Shown: in pieces, positions 1 to 5,121 of the stretch
Position numbering within the stretch: position 1 is the stretch's first letter
Layout of the letters: the number at the start of each line of letters is the position of its first letter
From: Desulfobulbaceae bacterium
GTDB taxonomy: Bacteria; Desulfobacterota; Desulfobulbia; Desulfobulbales; SURF-16
DNA: 6,389 bases
Direction of reading: 5' to 3'
NCBI GenBank assembly: GCA_021160685.1
Contig: JAGHCC010000225.1
Coordinates: 1-6,389 of the forward strand
Notes under the pieces: model-generated
What the model was told of the DNA's origin: nothing
The model's input: the letters and a program-made list of their open reading frames with translations, nothing else
The model's database searches: none
Made by a program: the position numbers and the translations under genes

Positions 1-482
1 ACCGTGGTATCGAACTGCCCATGGCCGAAGGTGAGGTGGTCTGTGAGTGTTTTGGGGTAACGGACATCGAAATCCGGCGGGCCATCGAGGAAAGCAATCT
101 GCATACGGTGGAGGATGTGACAAATTTCACCAAAGCCGGCGGCGGGTGCGGCAAGTGTGAGGACCGGATCGAGGAGTTGCTTGCTGAAGTTCGGCATGAA
201 GCGAAACTTCAAAGTATTCCAATGGGCGGACCTAAACGGATGACCAACATCCAGAAAATCAAGAAAATTGAGGAAGTTCTGGAAAGAGAAATCCGGCCAA
301 CCCTGAAAAAAGACGGCGGCGATATTGAGCTTGTGGATGTAGACGGTGATTTTGTCATGGTCTCCCTGCGCGGCGCCTGTGTCAGCTGTGCCAAGTCTCA
401 GATCACCCTGAAAGAATATGTCGAGAAAAAGCTTCGCGAACAGGTGCTGGAGACTCTGATTGTTGAAGAGTATAAAGAATAG
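1..482 (+). CDS. nifU: NifU Fe-S cluster scaffold protein, 5'-truncated (central [2Fe-2S] and C-terminal Nfu domains)
   Basis: NifU is the scaffold on which NifS-derived sulfur and iron are assembled into Fe-S clusters before transfer to apo-proteins in the cytoplasm. The frame is already open at base 3 (R-G-I-E-L-P before the Met at 21). No ribosome site precedes that Met, so it is internal and the IscU-like N-terminal domain lies upstream of the window. Numbering from the Met at 21, a BFD-like ferredoxin domain spans about residues 6-55, with ligands Cys8, Cys10, Cys43 and Cys46 (C-x-C-x32-C-x2-C). An Nfu domain spans about 75-150, with Cys120 and Cys123 in G-A-C-V-S-C-A-K-S. This domain order is specific to NifU; IscU and stand-alone Nfu lack it. 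nifS follows after 39 bases, which supports a nifUS unit. No other nif genes are visible, so a general Fe-S housekeeping role is as likely as one in nitrogen fixation. Confidence 0.93.
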   Translation, partial: RGIELPMAEGEVVCECFGVTDIEIRRAIEESNLHTVEDVTNFTKAGGGCGKCEDRIEELLAEVRHEAKLQSIPMGGPKRMTNIQKIKKIEEVLEREIRPTLKKDGGDIELVDVDGDFVMVSLRGACVSCAKSQITLKEYVEKKLREQVLETLIVEEYKE

Positions 483-521
483 AAGTCAGGAGACATCAAA
501 TAAAGAGGGAATGAATCGCCC

Positions 522-1733
522 ATGAATGACAAAATCATCTATATGGATAACAATGCAACGACCAGAGTGGCGCCCGAAGTTCTGGAAACCATGCTGCCCT
601 ATTTCTCTGATTTATACGGCAACCCCTCCAGCATGCACACTTTTGGGGGCCAGGTCGGGAGAAAGGTTGTTGAGGCCAGGGAGAAAATCGCTCGGTTGCT
701 TAACGCCACTCCCGATGAACTGGTCTTTACCAGCTGCGGCACGGAAAGTGACTCAACGGCCATTCTTTCCGGTCTCCAGGCTAATCCGGGAAAACGTCAT
801 ATCGTCACCACCCGTGTGGAGCATCCGGCAGTTAAAAATTTATGCGAAAGCCTCGACACCCTGACCGGTCATAAACACCGTGTCACCCAGCTTCCGGTTG
901 AGCAGGACGGCACGCTTGACCTGGAGCGTTACGAGAAAAGCCTGACCGATGAAACAGCCATTGTCAGCGTTATGTGGGCCAATAACGAAACAGGCGTAAT
1001 TTTCCCGATTAAGGAAATGGCGCAGATCGCCAGGAGCAGGGGGATCCTCTTTCATACCGACGCAGTACAGGCCGTGGGAAAGATTCCCATTGACCTTTCT
1101 GATGTGGAGGTGGATTTTTTCTCTGTGTCTGGGCACAAACTCCATGCCGCGAAAGGAATCGGCGTTCTCTATGTTCGCAAGGGAACACCTTTTTATCCCT
1201 TTCTGATCGGTGGGCACCAGGAACATGGCCGGCGGGGCGGAACAGAAAACGTGGCATCGATTATCGGACTTGGCAAAGCCTGTGAGCTTGCGGCAAAACA
1301 TATCACCAAGGAAAATACCACGGTCAGAGCATTGCGTGATAAACTGGAGAACGGTCTGCTTGAAAAAATTCCCAATGCGATTTTAAACGGTCACAAAACC
1401 GAACGGCTGCCCAATACGACAAATGTCAGTTTTGAGTTTGTCGAGGGGGAAGCTATCCTGCTTCATCTTGACCGATTTAATATCTGCGCTTCATCCGGAT
1501 CAGCCTGTACTTCCGGCTCCCTTGAACCTTCCCATGTCCTGCGGGCCATGGGAGTTCCTTTCACTGCCGCCCACGGTTCCATTCGCTTCAGCCTGAGCGT
1601 CTATAATACGGAAGATGAAGTCGATTTTATTTTAGAGAAATTACCGCCGATCATTGCTGAACTGCGCGAAATGTCACCTTTCTGGAAAACAAGCCATAAG
1701 GGACGCGTTGGAGGATCCGGCTGTAAGTGCTAA
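522..1733 (+). CDS. nifS: Cysteine desulfurase NifS
   Basis: This PLP-dependent class V aminotransferase-fold enzyme converts L-cysteine to alanine and passes the sulfur, as a persulfide, to the NifU scaffold. At 403 residues it has the usual family length. Visible motifs are the N-terminal Y-M-D-N-N-A-T-T (7-14), His101 in V-E-H-P, Asp180 in H-T-D-A-V-Q, the PLP lysine Lys206 in S-G-H-K, and the catalytic Cys329 in S-S-G-S-A-C-T-S-G-S. The Lys-to-Cys spacing of 123 matches what I recall for Azotobacter NifS (Lys202, Cys325). The ATG at 522 is preceded by GAGGGA at 505-510. The ATG at 511 meets a stop after four codons, and the one at 526 is in another frame. Adjacency to nifU favours NifS over IscS, although the catalytic motifs alone do not separate them. 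The protein ends in an unusual G-G-S-G-C-K-C tail. No terminator hairpin is evident after the stop. Confidence 0.95.
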   Translation: MNDKIIYMDNNATTRVAPEVLETMLPYFSDLYGNPSSMHTFGGQVGRKVVEAREKIARLLNATPDELVFTSCGTESDSTAILSGLQANPGKRHIVTTRVEHPAVKNLCESLDTLTGHKHRVTQLPVEQDGTLDLERYEKSLTDETAIVSVMWANNETGVIFPIKEMAQIARSRGILFHTDAVQAVGKIPIDLSDVEVDFFSVSGHKLHAAKGIGVLYVRKGTPFYPFLIGGHQEHGRRGGTENVASIIGLGKACELAAKHITKENTTVRALRDKLENGLLEKIPNAILNGHKTERLPNTTNVSFEFVEGEAILLHLDRFNICASSGSACTSGSLEPSHVLRAMGVPFTAAHGSIRFSLSVYNTEDEVDFILEKLPPIIAELREMSPFWKTSHKGRVGGSGCKC

Positions 1734-1760
1734 GGAAGTTATCTGTTGATAAAACACTGA

Positions 1761-1805
1761 AATTCATAATTGATGGTTTTTACGACTTCATCATAATTCA
1801 TAATT
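1761..1805 (+). repeat. Short direct repeat pair flanking an imperfect palindrome
   Basis: The 11-mer AATTCATAATT occurs at 1761-1771 and again at 1795-1805, in the gap between nifS and thyX. Between the copies, the arms TGATG (1771-1775) and CATCA (1789-1793) enclose a loop that includes TTTTTACGACTT. The stem is too short, and lacks a following T-run, to be called a terminator. It could be a degenerate dispersed intergenic repeat or a protein-binding site. Confidence 0.5.
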
Positions 1806-1812
1806 TTTAATT

Positions 1813-1825
1813 CCGCCAACGGCGG
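1813..1825 (+). other. Small GC hairpin just upstream of the thyX ribosome binding site
   Basis: CCGCC (1813-1817) and GGCGG (1821-1825) are perfectly complementary around a 3-base AAC loop. The stem ends two bases before the GAGGAAA ribosome site (1828-1834) of the gene starting at 1839. No T-run follows, so it is not a terminator. It stands out as a GC block in AT-rich DNA. It could fold in the mRNA leader and affect translation initiation, but that is inference. Confidence 0.45.
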
Positions 1826-1838
1826 CTGAGGAAACGTC

Positions 1839-2789
1839 ATGCTTGTTATTCCCCCGTCATTTAAAATTCTGCATGATCTCGACCAGGAGAGTCTTGCTGT
1901 CCGTATCGAACGTTGCGGGCGTCTCTGTTATAAAAGTGAAGACAAAATAACAGAGGATTCAGCCCCTCCGTTTATTCGGAGAATATTAAAGCATGGCCAC
2001 AACTCTGTTGCCGAAATGGCTATTTTAACGCTAAAAGTATCCCCTGGTGGCGAGGCTGATGTGACAAAATTATGTGGAGCTCTTCCCAAGTATCTCCATA
2101 TAGACAGAGTTGAGAAAGAGCTGTTGATCAGTGGCTCGGTCCGGGCCTTTCGGGAGTTATACCAGGCCCATCCGAACCTGAAAATAGTGAAGGGGATAAC
2201 CCGTTACCTGCACACCCGTCATCCTCTTTTTTTTGAGGATATTGTCCCTGAAAAAGGCATTGTCCGCCAGGGAGGGATTGTCGTGGAAAAAATTCCCCTT
2301 GAGGATGTTGAGCAGCTGCCGGCCTATCTTCTGGCTAAACATCGTTTTGTCGCAGTCACATTTACCGTTAACCGAGCCGTAACCCATGAAATGGTTCGCC
2401 ACCGGCCCTGTGGCTTTCTCCAGGAAAGTCAACGCTATTGCCGCTACAGTGAAAATAAGTTCGGCAGCCAGCTTACCTTTATCAAACCTCTTTTTTATAA
2501 AGAAGACAGTGAGGAATACGGTCTCTGGGAAGAGGCCATGGTCGAAAGCGAGAGGATCTATCTAAAACTGCTTGAAACCTCAACGCCCCAGGCTGCCCGC
2601 ACTGTTTTGCCCAACTCTTGCAAAACAGAACTGATAGTGTATGCCAACCTGCTGCAGTGGGTGCATATGTTTAAATTGCGAACCTCAAAAGGCGCCGATC
2701 CTTCCATGCGTGAGGTGATGATTCCTTTGCTTGCTGAATTTAAAAAATTATTTCCCGCAGTTCTTTCCCATATTTTTGCCGAAGAATGA
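1839..2789 (+). CDS. thyX: FAD-dependent thymidylate synthase (ThyX family)
   Basis: ThyX methylates dUMP to dTMP using 5,10-methylene-THF as carbon donor and reduced FAD as hydride carrier, replacing ThyA in many anaerobes. The family signature R-H-R-x7-S is present: Arg187-His188-Arg189, with the serine at 197 in Q-E-S-Q-R-Y. Other family features are G-H-N-S-V-A-E (53-59), S-G-S-V-R-A-F (98-104), T-P-Q-A-A-R (249-254), L-P-N-S (257-260) and a C-terminal segment with K-L-R-T-S-K-G-A (279-286) and M-R-E-V-M-I-P-L-L (290-298). At 316 residues it is longer than the roughly 220-260 of compact ThyX proteins; the extra length includes about residues 110-168. Within the signature, Gly192 and Leu194 replace the more usual Ser and Asn/Ser. 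The ATG at 1839 has GAGGAAA at 1828-1834. The gap of 105 bases from nifS leaves it open whether they are co-transcribed. Confidence 0.88.
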   Translation: MLVIPPSFKILHDLDQESLAVRIERCGRLCYKSEDKITEDSAPPFIRRILKHGHNSVAEMAILTLKVSPGGEADVTKLCGALPKYLHIDRVEKELLISGSVRAFRELYQAHPNLKIVKGITRYLHTRHPLFFEDIVPEKGIVRQGGIVVEKIPLEDVEQLPAYLLAKHRFVAVTFTVNRAVTHEMVRHRPCGFLQESQRYCRYSENKFGSQLTFIKPLFYKEDSEEYGLWEEAMVESERIYLKLLETSTPQAARTVLPNSCKTELIVYANLLQWVHMFKLRTSKGADPSMREVMIPLLAEFKKLFPAVLSHIFAEE

Positions 2790-2848
2790 TTGTTGATATC
2801 TTTGTGGGGAAATCCTCTTTAATTATTTGAAATCATTCACAACTAAAC

Positions 2849-2860
2849 GGATCGCGATCC
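2849..2860. other. Perfect 12-bp palindrome GGATCGCGATCC in the thyX-fhs gap
   Basis: The 269-base gap 2790-3058 contains no credible gene and no clear terminator for thyX. Its one strict symmetry is GGATCGCGATCC, centred between 2854 and 2855, and it does not extend past the 12 bases. It lies about 150 bases upstream of the fhs promoter-like box. It could be an operator half-set or chance; no second copy is visible in the gap. Confidence 0.35.
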
Positions 2861-3006
2861 TCGCTGTTTTGTGCATAATCTCACACGCTCCCCTGTTTCA
2901 GGTCATAATAGTTTAAATAACACGTTCAACTGAGTATTTTTGCGGATTGTTTTCAATTTAAATATCGATTAGATAGTTCTTTCTTTGTTTTGGTCTTATG
3001 TCCTGA

Positions 3007-3033
3007 TTGTCTGGATAATTTTCATTGTATAAT
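3007..3033 (+). promoter_or_regulatory. Probable sigma-70-type promoter of fhs
   Basis: A perfect -10 box TATAAT lies at 3028-3033 in AT-rich DNA, 25 bases before the fhs start. The best upstream partner is TTGTCT at 3007-3012, which matches TTGACA at four of six positions with a short 15-base spacer. Transcription would begin near 3040 and give a leader of about 20 bases containing the ribosome site. The -10 box is convincing and the -35 box is weak. Confidence 0.45.
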
Positions 3034-3046
3034 AACAAGAATTTTT

Positions 3047-3053
3047 AAGGAGG
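3047..3053 (+). promoter_or_regulatory. Strong Shine-Dalgarno AAGGAGG that fixes the fhs start
   Basis: AAGGAGG lies 5 bases before the ATG at 3059. It decides between this start and an in-frame TTG at 2990, which would add 23 residues that do not look like the family. The TTG start would also place the TATAAT box inside the coding region. Confidence 0.85.
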
Positions 3054-3058
3054 TAGTA

Positions 3059-4822
3059 ATGGCTCTTGATCCAACCAAACATGCTGATTGGGAAATCGCT
3101 GCTGATGCGGAAACCCGGATGAAAACAGTTTACGAATTGGGCGATGCCCTGGGCCTGGAAAAGGAAGAGCTCCTTCCCTACGGCCATTATGTGGCAAAAC
3201 TTGATTACCGGAAAATCCTGGAGCGTCAAAAAGACAGGCCGGATGGGAAATATGTTGATGTAACAGCCATTTCGCCCACTCCTCTTGGCGAAGGGAAAAG
3301 CACCTGTGTGATGGGACTGGTTCAGGGACTTGGTAAACGGAATAAGAGCGTGATCGGCTCTATTCGTCAGCCTTCGGGCGGCCCCACCATGAACATCAAG
3401 GGCAGCGCCGCCGGCGGCGGCTTGGCTCAGTGTATTCCGCTGACCCCGTTTTCCCTGGGCCTCACTGGTGACATCAACGCCATTATGAATGCCCATAACC
3501 TCGGCATGGTGGCCCTTACCGCCCGGATGCAGCATGAGTCAAATTATACCGATGAGCAGCTGGCCCTGCGGAACCTGAAACGGCTCGATATTCATCCTAA
3601 AAAGGTTGAGTTTGGCTGGATCATGGATTTCTGTGCCCAGGCCCTGCGGAATATCACCATAGGCATTGGCGGCAAAATGGACGGGTTAACCATGCAGTCC
3701 AAGTTCGCCATTGCAGTGAGTTCCGAGATTATGGCCATTCTTGCGGTTGCCTCCGATTTAAAAGATATGCGCGAACGGATCGGCAAGATCGTTGTCGCTT
3801 ATAACAAGCAGGATAAGCCTATTACCACTTCTGATCTGGAAGTTGCCGGCGCCATGACCGCCTGGATGGTTGAGGCGATCAATCCCAACATGCTGCAGAC
3901 CCTGGAAGGCCAGCCGGTTATGGTTCATGCCGGACCTTTTGCCAATATCGCCATTGGCCAGTCATCGGTTATTGCCGATCGGGTAGCCCTGAAATTGGCT
4001 GACTACAACGTCACGGAGAGCGGCTTTGGCGCTGACATCGGTTTTGAGAAGTTCTGGAATCTCAAATGCCGTTACAGCGGTCTTAAGCCCAACTGCGCCG
4101 TTGTCGTTGCCACAATCCGCGCCCTGAAATGCCATGGCGGCGCCCCGATTCCGGTTCCGGGCAAGCCCATGCCTGAAGAGTATAATTCCGAAAATGTCGG
4201 CTGGGTTGAGGAAGGCTGCAAGAATCTGATTCACCATATTGAGACCGTAAAGAAGGCCGGCATCAATCCGGTTGTCTGTATTAACGCCTTTTTCACCGAC
4301 ACTGATGACGAAATTGCCGCCATCCGCCGCATTGGTGAGGCTGCCGGAGCCCGTGTAGCCTTATCACGCCACTGGGAGCATGGTGGTGACGGTGCCCTGG
4401 AATTTGCCGACGCAGTCACGGATGCCTGTGAAGAGCCCAATGACTTCAAGTTTCTCTACGAACTCGACACCCCGCTTTCCCAGCGTATCGAGCTTATTGC
4501 CAAGGAGGTTTACGGAGCCGACGGTGTCAGCTACACCCCCGAGGCCAAGGCCAAGCTTAAACGCATGGAGGCTGATCCGGACTTGAAAGAAATGGGAACC
4601 TGCATGGTTAAAACCCATCTTTCTCTTTCCCACGACCCGAAACTCAAAGGTGTACCCAAGGGCTGGACTCTACCCATCCAGGATATCCTTACCTATAAGG
4701 GAGCAGGATTTGTTGTGCCGGTCGCCGGCGCTATCAGCCTGATGCCTGGTACCGCCTCTGATCCGGCCTACCGCTGTGTTGACGTTGATGTCGAAACCGG
4801 TAAGGTTAAGGGCGTATTCTAG
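3059..4822 (+). CDS. fhs: Formate-tetrahydrofolate ligase (10-formyl-THF synthetase)
   Basis: The enzyme joins formate to tetrahydrofolate with ATP to give 10-formyl-THF. It feeds purine and formyl-Met synthesis and, in acetogens and sulfate reducers, the methyl branch of the Wood-Ljungdahl pathway, which can also run in reverse. The 587 residues slightly exceed the roughly 557 of clostridial enzymes. The nucleotide-binding loop is T-P-L-G-E-G-K-S-T (74-82). The second family signature V-A-T-I-R-A-L-K-C-H-G-G (350-361) is intact. The first signature is altered: N-I-K-G-S-A-A-G-G-G-L (112-122), with Ser for the second Gly and Leu for the final Tyr. The C-terminus has P-G-T-A-S-D-P-A-Y. The start is set by AAGGAGG at 3047-3053. 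It appears to have its own promoter and a strong terminator, so it is probably monocistronic. The folate link to the preceding thyX is suggestive only. Confidence 0.95.
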   Translation: MALDPTKHADWEIAADAETRMKTVYELGDALGLEKEELLPYGHYVAKLDYRKILERQKDRPDGKYVDVTAISPTPLGEGKSTCVMGLVQGLGKRNKSVIGSIRQPSGGPTMNIKGSAAGGGLAQCIPLTPFSLGLTGDINAIMNAHNLGMVALTARMQHESNYTDEQLALRNLKRLDIHPKKVEFGWIMDFCAQALRNITIGIGGKMDGLTMQSKFAIAVSSEIMAILAVASDLKDMRERIGKIVVAYNKQDKPITTSDLEVAGAMTAWMVEAINPNMLQTLEGQPVMVHAGPFANIAIGQSSVIADRVALKLADYNVTESGFGADIGFEKFWNLKCRYSGLKPNCAVVVATIRALKCHGGAPIPVPGKPMPEEYNSENVGWVEEGCKNLIHHIETVKKAGINPVVCINAFFTDTDDEIAAIRRIGEAAGARVALSRHWEHGGDGALEFADAVTDACEEPNDFKFLYELDTPLSQRIELIAKEVYGADGVSYTPEAKAKLKRMEADPDLKEMGTCMVKTHLSLSHDPKLKGVPKGWTLPIQDILTYKGAGFVVPVAGAISLMPGTASDPAYRCVDVDVETGKVKGVF

Positions 4823-4824
4823 AG

Positions 4825-4852
4825 TCAGAAGCCAGAAGACAGGACTCAGAAA
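4825..4852 (+). repeat. Four in-phase degenerate heptamers (NCAGAAG type) after fhs
   Basis: Starting two bases after the fhs stop codon are four consecutive 7-base units: TCAGAAG (4825-4831), CCAGAAG (4832-4838), ACAGGAC (4839-4845) and TCAGAAA (4846-4852). The array is non-coding on this strand and sits between the stop codon and the terminator. A shorter, similar run (AGAAG then TCAGGAG, 481-492) begins at the nifU stop codon. It looks like a decayed simple-sequence repeat. Confidence 0.55.
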
Positions 4853-4882
4853 ACAAAACTTGTTTCTTCTGATATTGTGAGC

Positions 4883-4929
4883 AAAAAATACCCCCTGGGA
4901 ATCATTAGATTCTCAGGGGGTATTTTTTT
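4883..4929 (+). terminator. Strong Rho-independent terminator after fhs, symmetrical
   Basis: The arm AAAAAATACCCCCTG (4883-4897) pairs perfectly with CAGGGGGTATTTTTT (4914-4928). The pairing continues inward through one G-T wobble and GAATC/GATTC to an ATTA loop (4904-4907), giving about 21 base pairs. The seven-base T-run (4923-4929) follows on this strand. The A-run on the left would serve as a U-run for transcripts from the other strand, so it can act in both directions. It separates fhs from pilB. Confidence 0.92.
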
Positions 4930-4963
4930 GTTATGAAATTTTGTTAAGAAAATAACTATTTAT

Positions 4964-4992
4964 TTGAAATTACCCGGCAATATCACTAAACT
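4964..4992 (+). promoter_or_regulatory. Possible sigma-70-type promoter upstream of pilB
   Basis: TTGAAA (4964-4969) and TAAACT (4987-4992) are separated by 17 bases. They match the -35 consensus at five of six positions and the -10 consensus at four of six. The pair lies just past the terminator and would give a leader of about 120 bases before the ATG at 5122. The DNA is AT-rich, so chance matches are likely. I saw no sigma-54 GG-N10-GC element here, although pilus genes often use one. Confidence 0.3.
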
Positions 4993-5121
4993 AAAAAAAT
5001 AAGGTTTATGAGGTTAAAGGTTCAGATGTTTTTTATCCTTTGTCCTCAGTCACTTTAAATATCTTGCAGGCTCGTTATTTGTCCCTGCCCAACCTGTTGA
5101 AAATAAAAAATAGTCGCATTT

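Noticed and set aside
21..482. Stand-alone BFD-Nfu protein starting at the Met at 21
   Set aside because: The frame is open upstream to the window edge and no ribosome site precedes this Met; the domain order fits truncated NifU.
840..1301. Antisense ORF of 153 codons inside nifS
   Set aside because: It lies opposite conserved NifS coding sequence and shows no recognisable domain or ribosome site.
2990..3058. N-terminal extension of fhs from a TTG at 2990
   Set aside because: The added 23 residues do not resemble the family, no ribosome site precedes the TTG, and AAGGAGG sits at ideal distance before the ATG at 3059.
2790..3058. Riboswitch (tetrahydrofolate or other) in the fhs leader
   Set aside because: The likely transcript start leaves only about 20 bases of leader, and no conserved riboswitch core could be recognised in the gap.
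5008..5058. 17-codon leader-peptide ORF upstream of pilB
   Set aside because: AAGG at 5001-5004 is only three bases from its ATG, the composition is unremarkable, and no attenuator hairpin follows.
5040..5121. Sigma-54 promoter before pilB
   Set aside because: TTGCA occurs at 5064-5068 but no GG element lies at the required distance upstream.
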